From NCBI GenBank assembly GCA_009746045.1, contig RPFO01000480.1, positions 1 through 64,000 of the forward strand: DNA of 64,000 bases, read 5' to 3'. Below the pieces are notes generated by a model. That model had not been told where the DNA came from, ran no database searches, and was given only the letters and a program-made list of their open reading frames with translations. Made by a program: the position numbers and the translations under genes. This document shows, piece by piece, positions 12,301-26,082 of this stretch (position 1 is its first letter; every line of letters begins with the position of its first letter). Origin of the DNA: Mesostigma viride. Lineage: Eukaryota; Streptophyta; Mesostigmatophyceae; Mesostigmatales; Mesostigmataceae.

Positions 12301-15300
12301 GGCCAAGCTGCCACGGAATGGTGGTACCGCCTGCCGTCCGGCACTTTGAAGCCCGCCGGTGCTATAATTCCTATCGTCCACGCATGTTTTCCCCTGCCTC
12401 AAACCGCACGTTGCATTTAAATCTGGAGCCCAAAATTCACTGAAAACGTGTGCCAGCCGGTAGCAAACTGGGCCAAGCTGCCACGGAATGGTGGTACCGC
12501 CTGCCGTCCGGCACTTTGAAGCCCGCCGGTGCTATAATTCCTATCGTCCACGCATGTTTTCCCCTGCCTCAAACCGCACGTTGCATTTAAATCTGGAGCC
12601 CAAAATTCACTGAAAACGTGTGCCAGCCGGTAGCAAACTGGGCCAAGCTGCCACGGAATGGTGGTACCGCCTGCCGTCCGGCACTTTGAAGCCCGCCGGT
12701 GCTATAATTCCTATCGTCCACGCATGTTTTCCCCTGCCTCAAACCGCACGTTGCATTTAAATCTGGAGCCCAAAATTCACTGAAAACGTGTGCCAGCCGG
12801 TAGCAAACTGGGCCAAGCTGCCACGGAATGGTGGTACCGCCTGCCGTCCGGCACTTTGAAGCCCGCCGGTGCTATAATTCCTATCGTCCACGCATGTTTT
12901 CCCCTGCCTCAAACCGCACGTTGCATTTAAATCTGGAGCCCAAAATTCACTGAAAACGTGTGCCAGCCGGTAGCAAACTGGGCCAAGCTGCCACGGAATG
13001 GTGGTACCGCCTGCCGTCCGGCACTTTGAAGCCCGCCGGTGCTATAATTCCTATCGTCCACGCATGTTTTCCCCTGCCTCAAACCGCACGTTGCATTTAA
13101 ATCTGGAGCCCAAAATTCACTGAAAACGTGTGCCAGCCGGTAGCAAACTGGGCCAAGCTGCCACGGAATGGTGGTACCGCCTGCCGTCCGGCACTTTGAA
13201 GCCCGCCGGTGCTATAATTCCTATCGTCCACGCATGTTTTCCCCTGCCTCAAACCGCACGTTGCATTTAAATCTGGAGCCCAAAATTCACTGAAAACGTG
13301 TGCCAGCCGGTAGCAAACTGGGCCAAGCTGCCACGGAATGGTGGTACCGCCTGCCGTCCGGCACTTTGAAGCCCGCCGGTGCTATAATTCCTATCGTCCA
13401 CGCATGTTTTCCCCTGCCTCAAACCGCACGTTGCATTTAAATCTGGAGCCCAAAATTCACTGAAAACGTGTGCCAGCCGGTAGCAAACTGGGCCAAGCTG
13501 CCACGGAATGGTGGTACCGCCTGCCGTCCGGCACTTTGAAGCCCGCCGGTGCTATAATTCCTATCGTCCACGCATGTTTTCCCCTGCCTCAAACCGCACG
13601 TTGCATTTAAATCTGGAGCCCAAAATTCACTGAAAACGTGTGCCAGCCGGTAGCAAACTGGGCCAAGCTGCCACGGAATGGTGGTACCGCCTGCCGTCCG
13701 GCACTTTGAAGCCCGCCGGTGCTATAATTCCTATCGTCCACGCATGTTTTCCCCTGCCTCAAACCGCACGTTGCATTTAAATCTGGAGCCCAAAATTCAC
13801 TGAAAACGTGTGCCAGCCGGTAGCAAACTGGGCCAAGCTGCCACGGAATGGTGGTACCGCCTGCCGTCCGGCACTTTGAAGCCCGCCGGTGCTATAATTC
13901 CTATCGTCCACGCATGTTTTCCCCTGCCTCAAACCGCACGTTGCATTTAAATCTGGAGCCCAAAATTCACTGAAAACGTGTGCCAGCCGGTAGCAAACTG
14001 GGCCAAGCTGCCACGGAATGGTGGTACCGCCTGCCGTCCGGCACTTTGAAGCCCGCCGGTGCTATAATTCCTATCGTCCACGCATGTTTTCCCCTGCCTC
14101 AAACCGCACGTTGCATTTAAATCTGGAGCCCAAAATTCACTGAAAACGTGTGCCAGCCGGTAGCAAACTGGGCCAAGCTGCCACGGAATGGTGGTACCGC
14201 CTGCCGTCCGGCACTTTGAAGCCCGCCGGTGCTATAATTCCTATCGTCCACGCATGTTTTCCCCTGCCTCAAACCGCACGTTGCATTTAAATCTGGAGCC
14301 CAAAATTCACTGAAAACGTGTGCCAGCCGGTAGCAAACTGGGCCAAGCTGCCACGGAATGGTGGTACCGCCTGCCGTCCGGCACTTTGAAGCCCGCCGGT
14401 GCTATAATTCCTATCGTCCACGCATGTTTTCCCCTGCCTCAAACCGCACGTTGCATTTAAATCTGGAGCCCAAAATTCACTGAAAACGTGTGCCAGCCGG
14501 TAGCAAACTGGGCCAAGCTGCCACGGAATGGTGGTACCGCCTGCCGTCCGGCACTTTGAAGCCCGCCGGTGCTATAATTCCTATCGTCCACGCATGTTTT
14601 CCCCTGCCTCAAACCGCACGTTGCATTTAAATCTGGAGCCCAAAATTCACTGAAAACGTGTGCCAGCCGGTAGCAAACTGGGCCAAGCTGCCACGGAATG
14701 GTGGTACCGCCTGCCGTCCGGCACTTTGAAGCCCGCCGGTGCTATAATTCCTATCGTCCACGCATGTTTTCCCCTGCCTCAAACCGCACGTTGCATTTAA
14801 ATCTGGAGCCCAAAATTCACTGAAAACGTGTGCCAGCCGGTAGCAAACTGGGCCAAGCTGCCACGGAATGGTGGTACCGCCTGCCGTCCGGCACTTTGAA
14901 GCCCGCCGGTGCTATAATTCCTATCGTCCACGCATGTTTTCCCCTGCCTCAAACCGCACGTTGCATTTAAATCTGGAGCCCAAAATTCACTGAAAACGTG
15001 TGCCAGCCGGTAGCAAACTGGGCCAAGCTGCCACGGAATGGTGGTACCGCCTGCCGTCCGGCACTTTGAAGCCCGCCGGTGCTATAATTCCTATCGTCCA
15101 CGCATGTTTTCCCCTGCCTCAAACCGCACGTTGCATTTAAATCTGGAGCCCAAAATTCACTGAAAACGTGTGCCAGCCGGTAGCAAACTGGGCCAAGCTG
15201 CCACGGAATGGTGGTACCGCCTGCCGTCCGGCACTTTGAAGCCCGCCGGTGCTATAATTCCTATCGTCCACGCATGTTTTCCCCTGCCTCAAACCGCACG

Positions 15301-17641
15301 TTGCATTTAAATCTGGAGCCCAAAATTCACTGAAAACGTGTGCCAGCCGGTAGCAAACTGGGCCAAGCTGCCACGGAATGGTGGTACCGCCTGCCGTCCG
15401 GCACTTTGAAGCCCGCCGGTGCTATAATTCCTATCGTCCACGCATGTTTTCCCCTGCCTCAAACCGCACGTTGCATTTAAATCTGGAGCCCAAAATTCAC
15501 TGAAAACGTGTGCCAGCCGGTAGCAAACTGGGCCAAGCTGCCACGGAATGGTGGTACCGCCTGCCGTCCGGCACTTTGAAGCCCGCCGGTGCTATAATTC
15601 CTATCGTCCACGCATGTTTTCCCCTGCCTCAAACCGCACGTTGCATTTAAATCTGGAGCCCAAAATTCACTGAAAACGTGTGCCAGCCGGTAGCAAACTG
15701 GGCCAAGCTGCCACGGAATGGTGGTACCGCCTGCCGTCCGGCACTTTGAAGCCCGCCGGTGCTATAATTCCTATCGTCCACGCATGTTTTCCCCTGCCTC
15801 AAACCGCACGTTGCATTTAAATCTGGAGCCCAAAATTCACTGAAAACGTGTGCCAGCCGGTAGCAAACTGGGCCAAGCTGCCACGGAATGGTGGTACCGC
15901 CTGCCGTCCGGCACTTTGAAGCCCGCCGGTGCTATAATTCCTATCGTCCACGCATGTTTTCCCCTGCCTCAAACCGCACGTTGCATTTAAATCTGGAGCC
16001 CAAAATTCACTGAAAACGTGTGCCAGCCGGTAGCAAACTGGGCCAAGCTGCCACGGAATGGTGGTACCGCCTGCCGTCCGGCACTTTGAAGCCCGCCGGT
16101 GCTATAATTCCTATCGTCCACGCATGTTTTCCCCTGCCTCAAACCGCACGTTGCATTTAAATCTGGAGCCCAAAATTCACTGAAAACGTGTGCCAGCCGG
16201 TAGCAAACTGGGCCAAGCTGCCACGGAATGGTGGTACCGCCTGCCGTCCGGCACTTTGAAGCCCGCCGGTGCTATAATTCCTATCGTCCACGCATGTTTT
16301 CCCCTGCCTCAAACCGCACGTTGCATTTAAATCTGGAGCCCAAAATTCACTGAAAACGTGTGCCAGCCGGTAGCAAACTGGGCCAAGCTGCCACGGAATG
16401 GTGGTACCGCCTGCCGTCCGGCACTTTGAAGCCCGCCGGTGCTATAATTCCTATCGTCCACGCATGTTTTCCCCTGCCTCAAACCGCACGTTGCATTTAA
16501 ATCTGGAGCCCAAAATTCACTGAAAACGTGTGCCAGCCGGTAGCAAACTGGGCCAAGCTGCCACGGAATGGTGGTACCGCCTGCCGTCCGGCACTTTGAA
16601 GCCCGCCGGTGCTATAATTCCTATCGTCCACGCATGTTTTCCCCTGCCTCAAACCGCACGTTGCATTTAAATCTGGAGCCCAAAATTCACTGAAAACGTG
16701 TGCCAGCCGGTAGCAAACTGGGCCAAGCTGCCACGGAATGGTGGTACCGCCTGCCGTCCGGCACTTTGAAGCCCGCCGGTGCTATAATTCCTATCGTCCA
16801 CGCATGTTTTCCCCTGCCTCAAACCGCACGTTGCATTTAAATCTGGAGCCCAAAATTCACTGAAAACGTGTGCCAGCCGGTAGCAAACTGGGCCAAGCTG
16901 CCACGGAATGGTGGTACCGCCTGCCGTCCGGCACTTTGAAGCCCGCCGGTGCTATAATTCCTATCGTCCACGCATGTTTTCCCCTGCCTCAAACCGCACG
17001 TTGCATTTAAATCTGGAGCCCAAAATTCACTGAAAACGTGTGCCAGCCGGTAGCAAACTGGGCCAAGCTGCCACGGAATGGTGGTACCGCCTGCCGTCCG
17101 GCACTTTGAAGCCCGCCGGTGCTATAATTCCTATCGTCCACGCATGTTTTCCCCTGCCTCAAACCGCACGTTGCATTTAAATCTGGAGCCCAAAATTCAC
17201 TGAAAACGTGTGCCAGCCGGTAGCAAACTGGGCCAAGCTGCCACGGAATGGTGGTACCGCCTGCCGTCCGGCACTTTGAAGCCCGCCGGTGCTATAATTC
17301 CTATCGTCCACGCATGTTTTCCCCTGCCTCAAACCGCACGTTGCATTTAAATCTGGAGCCCAAAATTCACTGAAAACGTGTGCCAGCCGGTAGCAAACTG
17401 GGCCAAGCTGCCACGGAATGGTGGTACCGCCTGCCGTCCGGCACTTTGAAGCCCGCCGGTGCTATAATTCCTATCGTCCACGCATGTTTTCCCCTGCCTC
17501 AAACCGCACGTTGCATTTAAATCTGGAGCCCAAAATTCACTGAAAACGTGTGCCAGCCGGTAGCAAACTGCCAGGCCAAGCTGCCACGGAATGGTGGTAC
17601 CGCCTGCCGTCCGGCACTTTGAAGCCCGCCGGTGCTATAAT
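6329..17641. repeat. 170-bp satellite array, left block (66 full units plus a partial)
   Basis: The unit is 170 bp, phased here to start TGTGCCAGCCGGTAGCAAAC. Starts recur at 6329, 6499, 6669, 6839 and every 170 bp to 17549, which is exactly 66 intervals. The first unit differs in having GGCGGTACC and the second GGAGTGG. The rest look identical by eye. The last unit has a 3-bp CCA insertion at about 17571 and is cut at 17641 by the 392-bp dimer. The unit has no long open frame. Known centromeric satellites of plants and animals often have 150-180 bp units, so a centromeric or heterochromatic role is possible but not shown. Confidence 0.98.
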
Positions 17642-18437
17642 CTGATCAGACACTCCGCAAAGGTGAAAACCTTTGCGTTCAGTGCCGGGCCGCGGAAAAC
17701 GCGGAAAACGCGATCTGCAAATGAATCCGACCGGAATCGAACTGGGGACCTCTCGCACCAATTTTGCTGACTATAGGACGGACGTCTCCGGTTACCATGG
17801 CATCGCCAACTTACACTACAGTCATCCGCAAAGTTCTCCTGTCCGGGGAGTGATGCAAAGCCTTTCGGATTTGGTACTAGATAAATCACTCGAGATCTGT
17901 GTGTAGGAGTACTACACACGTGTCTGCACGCGAGACTTGTTCAGTCTCGCACCGTGAGACGGGCTGAACACGGCTGAATCCTTCTTTAGAAGGGGGCGTA
18001 GCCGGTACTATCGAAATCAGCCAAGCGTATATTCTGATCAGACACTCCGCAAAGGTGAAAACCTTTGCGTTCAGTGCCGGGCCGCGGAAAACGCGGAAAA
18101 CGCGATCTGCAAATGAATCCGACCGGAATCGAACTGGGGACCTCTCGCACCAATTTTGCTGACTATAGGACGGACGTCTCCGGTTACCATGGCATCGCCA
18201 ACTTAACCTACAGTCATCCGCAAAAGTTCTCCTGTCCGGGGAGTGATGCAAGCCTTTCGGATTTGGTACTAGATAATCACTCGAGATCTGTGTGTAGGAG
18301 TACTACACACGTGTCTGCACGCGAGACTTGTTCAGTCTCGCACCGTGAGACGGGCTGAACACGGCTGAATCCTTCTTTAGAAGGGGGCGTAGCCGGTACT
18401 ATCGAAATCAGCCAAGCGTATATTCTGATCAGACACT
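17642..18437. mobile_element. Tandem dimer of a 392-bp hairpin-rich sequence inserted in the satellite
   Basis: The unit starts CTGATCAGACACTCCGC at 17642 and again at 18034 (periods 392 and 391), then a third copy stops after 13 bases (18425-18437). The insert is flanked by a 13-bp direct repeat of satellite sequence, CCGGTGCTATAAT, at 17629-17641 and 18438-18450, as expected for a target-site duplication. Each unit holds several perfect hairpins: CGCAAAGGT-GAAA-ACCTTTGCG (17656-17677), an 8-bp stem GTGTGTAG/CTACACAC (17899-17919), a 7-bp stem CGAGACT/AGTCTCG (17931-17949) and CCTTCT/AGAAGG. The minus strand carries GTTCGATTCC (17733-17742), a good match to a pol III B box or tRNA T-loop. 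No protein is recognised. It could be a SINE, a circular-RNA-derived or a rolling-circle element. Confidence 0.75.
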
Positions 18438-21400
18438 CCGGTGCTATAATTCCTATCGTCCACGCATGTTTTCCCCTGCCTCAAACCGCACGTTGCATTT
18501 AAATCTGGAGCCCAAAATTCACTGAAAACGTGTGCCAGCCGGTAGCAAACTGGGCCAAGCTGCCACGGAATGGTGGTACCGCCTGCCGTCCGGCACTTTG
18601 AAGCCCGCCGGTGCTATAATTCCTATCGTCCACGCATGTTTTCCCCTGCCTCAAACCGCACGTTGCATTTAAATCTGGAGCCCAAAATTCACTGAAAACG
18701 TGTGCCAGCCGGTAGCAAACTGGGCCAAGCTGCCACGGAATGGTGGTACCGCCTGCCGTCCGGCACTTTGAAGCCCGCCGGTGCTATAATTCCTATCGTC
18801 CACGCATGTTTTCCCCTGCCTCAAACCGCACGTTGCATTTAAATCTGGAGCCCAAAATTCACTGAAAACGTGTGCCAGCCGGTAGCAAACTGGGCCAAGC
18901 TGCCACGGAATGGTGGTACCGCCTGCCGTCCGGCACTTTGAAGCCCGCCGGTGCTATAATTCCTATCGTCCACGCATGTTTTCCCCTGCCTCAAACCGCA
19001 CGTTGCATTTAAATCTGGAGCCCAAAATTCACTGAAAACGTGTGCCAGCCGGTAGCAAACTGGGCCAAGCTGCCACGGAATGGTGGTACCGCCTGCCGTC
19101 CGGCACTTTGAAGCCCGCCGGTGCTATAATTCCTATCGTCCACGCATGTTTTCCCCTGCCTCAAACCGCACGTTGCATTTAAATCTGGAGCCCAAAATTC
19201 ACTGAAAACGTGTGCCAGCCGGTAGCAAACTGGGCCAAGCTGCCACGGAATGGTGGTACCGCCTGCCGTCCGGCACTTTGAAGCCCGCCGGTGCTATAAT
19301 TCCTATCGTCCACGCATGTTTTCCCCTGCCTCAAACCGCACGTTGCATTTAAATCTGGAGCCCAAAATTCACTGAAAACGTGTGCCAGCCGGTAGCAAAC
19401 TGGGCCAAGCTGCCACGGAATGGTGGTACCGCCTGCCGTCCGGCACTTTGAAGCCCGCCGGTGCTATAATTCCTATCGTCCACGCATGTTTTCCCCTGCC
19501 TCAAACCGCACGTTGCATTTAAATCTGGAGCCCAAAATTCACTGAAAACGTGTGCCAGCCGGTAGCAAACTGGGCCAAGCTGCCACGGAATGGTGGTACC
19601 GCCTGCCGTCCGGCACTTTGAAGCCCGCCGGTGCTATAATTCCTATCGTCCACGCATGTTTTCCCCTGCCTCAAACCGCACGTTGCATTTAAATCTGGAG
19701 CCCAAAATTCACTGAAAACGTGTGCCAGCCGGTAGCAAACTGGGCCAAGCTGCCACGGAATGGTGGTACCGCCTGCCGTCCGGCACTTTGAAGCCCGCCG
19801 GTGCTATAATTCCTATCGTCCACGCATGTTTTCCCCTGCCTCAAACCGCACGTTGCATTTAAATCTGGAGCCCAAAATTCACTGAAAACGTGTGCCAGCC
19901 GGTAGCAAACTGGGCCAAGCTGCCACGGAATGGTGGTACCGCCTGCCGTCCGGCACTTTGAAGCCCGCCGGTGCTATAATTCCTATCGTCCACGCATGTT
20001 TTCCCCTGCCTCAAACCGCACGTTGCATTTAAATCTGGAGCCCAAAATTCACTGAAAACGTGTGCCAGCCGGTAGCAAACTGGGCCAAGCTGCCACGGAA
20101 TGGTGGTACCGCCTGCCGTCCGGCACTTTGAAGCCCGCCGGTGCTATAATTCCTATCGTCCACGCATGTTTTCCCCTGCCTCAAACCGCACGTTGCATTT
20201 AAATCTGGAGCCCAAAATTCACTGAAAACGTGTGCCAGCCGGTAGCAAACTGGGCCAAGCTGCCACGGAATGGTGGTACCGCCTGCCGTCCGGCACTTTG
20301 AAGCCCGCCGGTGCTATAATTCCTATCGTCCACGCATGTTTTCCCCTGCCTCAAACCGCACGTTGCATTTAAATCTGGAGCCCAAAATTCACTGAAAACG
20401 TGTGCCAGCCGGTAGCAAACTGGGCCAAGCTGCCACGGAATGGTGGTACCGCCTGCCGTCCGGCACTTTGAAGCCCGCCGGTGCTATAATTCCTATCGTC
20501 CACGCATGTTTTCCCCTGCCTCAAACCGCACGTTGCATTTAAATCTGGAGCCCAAAATTCACTGAAAACGTGTGCCAGCCGGTAGCAAACTGGGCCAAGC
20601 TGCCACGGAATGGTGGTACCGCCTGCCGTCCGGCACTTTGAAGCCCGCCGGTGCTATAATTCCTATCGTCCACGCATGTTTTCCCCTGCCTCAAACCGCA
20701 CGTTGCATTTAAATCTGGAGCCCAAAATTCACTGAAAACGTGTGCCAGCCGGTAGCAAACTGGGCCAAGCTGCCACGGAATGGTGGTACCGCCTGCCGTC
20801 CGGCACTTTGAAGCCCGCCGGTGCTATAATTCCTATCGTCCACGCATGTTTTCCCCTGCCTCAAACCGCACGTTGCATTTAAATCTGGAGCCCAAAATTC
20901 ACTGAAAACGTGTGCCAGCCGGTAGCAAACTGGGCCAAGCTGCCACGGAATGGTGGTACCGCCTGCCGTCCGGCACTTTGAAGCCCGCCGGTGCTATAAT
21001 TCCTATCGTCCACGCATGTTTTCCCCTGCCTCAAACCGCACGTTGCATTTAAATCTGGAGCCCAAAATTCACTGAAAACGTGTGCCAGCCGGTAGCAAAC
21101 TGGGCCAAGCTGCCACGGAATGGTGGTACCGCCTGCCGTCCGGCACTTTGAAGCCCGCCGGTGCTATAATTCCTATCGTCCACGCATGTTTTCCCCTGCC
21201 TCAAACCGCACGTTGCATTTAAATCTGGAGCCCAAAATTCACTGAAAACGTGTGCCAGCCGGTAGCAAACTGGGCCAAGCTGCCACGGAATGGTGGTACC
21301 GCCTGCCGTCCGGCACTTTGAAGCCCGCCGGTGCTATAATTCCTATCGTCCACGCATGTTTTCCCCTGCCTCAAACCGCACGTTGCATTTAAATCTGGAG

Positions 21401-24400
21401 CCCAAAATTCACTGAAAACGTGTGCCAGCCGGTAGCAAACTGGGCCAAGCTGCCACGGAATGGTGGTACCGCCTGCCGTCCGGCACTTTGAAGCCCGCCG
21501 GTGCTATAATTCCTATCGTCCACGCATGTTTTCCCCTGCCTCAAACCGCACGTTGCATTTAAATCTGGAGCCCAAAATTCACTGAAAACGTGTGCCAGCC
21601 GGTAGCAAACTGGGCCAAGCTGCCACGGAATGGTGGTACCGCCTGCCGTCCGGCACTTTGAAGCCCGCCGGTGCTATAATTCCTATCGTCCACGCATGTT
21701 TTCCCCTGCCTCAAACCGCACGTTGCATTTAAATCTGGAGCCCAAAATTCACTGAAAACGTGTGCCAGCCGGTAGCAAACTGGGCCAAGCTGCCACGGAA
21801 TGGTGGTACCGCCTGCCGTCCGGCACTTTGAAGCCCGCCGGTGCTATAATTCCTATCGTCCACGCATGTTTTCCCCTGCCTCAAACCGCACGTTGCATTT
21901 AAATCTGGAGCCCAAAATTCACTGAAAACGTGTGCCAGCCGGTAGCAAACTGGGCCAAGCTGCCACGGAATGGTGGTACCGCCTGCCGTCCGGCACTTTG
22001 AAGCCCGCCGGTGCTATAATTCCTATCGTCCACGCATGTTTTCCCCTGCCTCAAACCGCACGTTGCATTTAAATCTGGAGCCCAAAATTCACTGAAAACG
22101 TGTGCCAGCCGGTAGCAAACTGGGCCAAGCTGCCACGGAATGGTGGTACCGCCTGCCGTCCGGCACTTTGAAGCCCGCCGGTGCTATAATTCCTATCGTC
22201 CACGCATGTTTTCCCCTGCCTCAAACCGCACGTTGCATTTAAATCTGGAGCCCAAAATTCACTGAAAACGTGTGCCAGCCGGTAGCAAACTGGGCCAAGC
22301 TGCCACGGAATGGTGGTACCGCCTGCCGTCCGGCACTTTGAAGCCCGCCGGTGCTATAATTCCTATCGTCCACGCATGTTTTCCCCTGCCTCAAACCGCA
22401 CGTTGCATTTAAATCTGGAGCCCAAAATTCACTGAAAACGTGTGCCAGCCGGTAGCAAACTGGGCCAAGCTGCCACGGAATGGTGGTACCGCCTGCCGTC
22501 CGGCACTTTGAAGCCCGCCGGTGCTATAATTCCTATCGTCCACGCATGTTTTCCCCTGCCTCAAACCGCACGTTGCATTTAAATCTGGAGCCCAAAATTC
22601 ACTGAAAACGTGTGCCAGCCGGTAGCAAACTGGGCCAAGCTGCCACGGAATGGTGGTACCGCCTGCCGTCCGGCACTTTGAAGCCCGCCGGTGCTATAAT
22701 TCCTATCGTCCACGCATGTTTTCCCCTGCCTCAAACCGCACGTTGCATTTAAATCTGGAGCCCAAAATTCACTGAAAACGTGTGCCAGCCGGTAGCAAAC
22801 TGGGCCAAGCTGCCACGGAATGGTGGTACCGCCTGCCGTCCGGCACTTTGAAGCCCGCCGGTGCTATAATTCCTATCGTCCACGCATGTTTTCCCCTGCC
22901 TCAAACCGCACGTTGCATTTAAATCTGGAGCCCAAAATTCACTGAAAACGTGTGCCAGCCGGTAGCAAACTGGGCCAAGCTGCCACGGAATGGTGGTACC
23001 GCCTGCCGTCCGGCACTTTGAAGCCCGCCGGTGCTATAATTCCTATCGTCCACGCATGTTTTCCCCTGCCTCAAACCGCACGTTGCATTTAAATCTGGAG
23101 CCCAAAATTCACTGAAAACGTGTGCCAGCCGGTAGCAAACTGGGCCAAGCTGCCACGGAATGGTGGTACCGCCTGCCGTCCGGCACTTTGAAGCCCGCCG
23201 GTGCTATAATTCCTATCGTCCACGCATGTTTTCCCCTGCCTCAAACCGCACGTTGCATTTAAATCTGGAGCCCAAAATTCACTGAAAACGTGTGCCAGCC
23301 GGTAGCAAACTGGGCCAAGCTGCCACGGAATGGTGGTACCGCCTGCCGTCCGGCACTTTGAAGCCCGCCGGTGCTATAATTCCTATCGTCCACGCATGTT
23401 TTCCCCTGCCTCAAACCGCACGTTGCATTTAAATCTGGAGCCCAAAATTCACTGAAAACGTGTGCCAGCCGGTAGCAAACTGGGCCAAGCTGCCACGGAA
23501 TGGTGGTACCGCCTGCCGTCCGGCACTTTGAAGCCCGCCGGTGCTATAATTCCTATCGTCCACGCATGTTTTCCCCTGCCTCAAACCGCACGTTGCATTT
23601 AAATCTGGAGCCCAAAATTCACTGAAAACGTGTGCCAGCCGGTAGCAAACTGGGCCAAGCTGCCACGGAATGGTGGTACCGCCTGCCGTCCGGCACTTTG
23701 AAGCCCGCCGGTGCTATAATTCCTATCGTCCACGCATGTTTTCCCCTGCCTCAAACCGCACGTTGCATTTAAATCTGGAGCCCAAAATTCACTGAAAACG
23801 TGTGCCAGCCGGTAGCAAACTGGGCCAAGCTGCCACGGAATGGTGGTACCGCCTGCCGTCCGGCACTTTGAAGCCCGCCGGTGCTATAATTCCTATCGTC
23901 CACGCATGTTTTCCCCTGCCTCAAACCGCACGTTGCATTTAAATCTGGAGCCCAAAATTCACTGAAAACGTGTGCCAGCCGGTAGCAAACTGGGCCAAGC
24001 TGCCACGGAATGGTGGTACCGCCTGCCGTCCGGCACTTTGAAGCCCGCCGGTGCTATAATTCCTATCGTCCACGCATGTTTTCCCCTGCCTCAAACCGCA
24101 CGTTGCATTTAAATCTGGAGCCCAAAATTCACTGAAAACGTGTGCCAGCCGGTAGCAAACTGGGCCAAGCTGCCACGGAATGGTGGTACCGCCTGCCGTC
24201 CGGCACTTTGAAGCCCGCCGGTGCTATAATTCCTATCGTCCACGCATGTTTTCCCCTGCCTCAAACCGCACGTTGCATTTAAATCTGGAGCCCAAAATTC
24301 ACTGAAAACGTGTGCCAGCCGGTAGCAAACTGGGCCAAGCTGCCACGGAATGGTGGTACCGCCTGCCGTCCGGCACTTTGAAGCCCGCCGGTGCTATAAT

Positions 24401-26082
24401 TCCTATCGTCCACGCATGTTTTCCCCTGCCTCAAACCGCACGTTGCATTTAAATCTGGAGCCCAAAATTCACTGAAAACGTGTGCCAGCCGGTAGCAAAC
24501 TGGGCCAAGCTGCCACGGAATGGTGGTACCGCCTGCCGTCCGGCACTTTGAAGCCCGCCGGTGCTATAATTCCTATCGTCCACGCATGTTTTCCCCTGCC
24601 TCAAACCGCACGTTGCATTTAAATCTGGAGCCCAAAATTCACTGAAAACGTGTGCCAGCCGGTAGCAAACTGGGCCAAGCTGCCACGGAATGGTGGTACC
24701 GCCTGCCGTCCGGCACTTTGAAGCCCGCCGGTGCTATAATTCCTATCGTCCACGCATGTTTTCCCCTGCCTCAAACCGCACGTTGCATTTAAATCTGGAG
24801 CCCAAAATTCACTGAAAACGTGTGCCAGCCGGTAGCAAACTGGGCCAAGCTGCCACGGAATGGTGGTACCGCCTGCCGTCCGGCACTTTGAAGCCCGCCG
24901 GTGCTATAATTCCTATCGTCCACGCATGTTTTCCCCTGCCTCAAACCGCACGTTGCATTTAAATCTGGAGCCCAAAATTCACTGAAAACGTGTGCCAGCC
25001 GGTAGCAAACTGGGCCAAGCTGCCACGGAATGGTGGTACCGCCTGCCGTCCGGCACTTTGAAGCCCGCCGGTGCTATAATTCCTATCGTCCACGCATGTT
25101 TTCCCCTGCCTCAAACCGCACGTTGCATTTAAATCTGGAGCCCAAAATTCACTGAAAACGTGTGCCAGCCGGTAGCAAACTGGGCCAAGCTGCCACGGAA
25201 TGGTGGTACCGCCTGCCGTCCGGCACTTTGAAGCCCGCCGGTGCTATAATTCCTATCGTCCACGCATGTTTTCCCCTGCCTCAAACCGCACGTTGCATTT
25301 AAATCTGGAGCCCAAAATTCACTGAAAACGTGTGCCAGCCGGTAGCAAACTGGGCCAAGCTGCCACGGAATGGTGGTACCGCCTGCCGTCCGGCACTTTG
25401 AAGCCCGCCGGTGCTATAATTCCTATCGTCCACGCATGTTTTCCCCTGCCTCAAACCGCACGTTGCATTTAAATCTGGAGCCCAAAATTCACTGAAAACG
25501 TGTGCCAGCCGGTAGCAAACTGGGCCAAGCTGCCACGGAATGGTGGTACCGCCTGCCGTCCGGCACTTTGAAGCCCGCCGGTGCTATAATTCCTATCGTC
25601 CACGCATGTTTTCCCCTGCCTCAAACCGCACGTTGCATTTAAATCTGGAGCCCAAAATTCACTGAAAACGTGTGCCAGCCGGTAGCAAACTGGGCCAAGC
25701 TGCCACGGAATGGTGGTACCGCCTGCCGTCCGGCACTTTGAAGCCCGCCGGTGCTATAATTCCTATCGTCCACGCATGTTTTCCCCTGCCTCAAACCGCA
25801 CGTTGCATTTAAATCTGGAGCCCAAAATTCACTGAAAACGTGTGCCAGCCGGTAGCAAACTGGGCCAAGCTGCCACGGAATGGTGGTACCGCCTGCCTGT
25901 CCGGCACGGCCCGCCGGTGCTATACCCTATCGTCCACGCAGGACTTCCCCTGCCTCAAACCGCACGTAGGATTTAAATTAGCCCAAAATTCACTGAAAAC
26001 GTGTTCCGCCTCTAGCAAACGGGCCAAGCTCACGGAAGGTGGTACGTTTCCTGCCGTCCGGCAGTTTGAAGCCCGCCGGTGC
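18438..26082. repeat. 170-bp satellite array, right block (43 full units, degenerate end)
   Basis: After the insertion the array resumes in phase: unit starts run from 18531 every 170 bp to 25841 (43 full units). From 25841 the sequence decays, with small deletions and substitutions over about 240 bp, as is usual at the edge of a satellite. It then fuses directly to a truncated LTR at 26083. Confidence 0.97.

Noticed and set aside
17690-17840. tRNA gene on the minus strand of the 392-bp unit
   Set aside because: GTTCGATTCC and TAGTCAG...TTGG look tRNA-like, but the anticodon arm and acceptor stem do not pair and the T stem is imperfect. It is at most a tRNA-like or SINE promoter.
17537-18358. 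Small proteins of 74-121 codons in the 392-bp dimer
   Set aside because: They repeat with the unit, overlap on both strands, cross into satellite, and match no family.
6329-26082. CRISPR array
   Set aside because: The 170-bp units are directly adjacent and identical, with no unique spacers, and the context is eukaryotic. It is a satellite.
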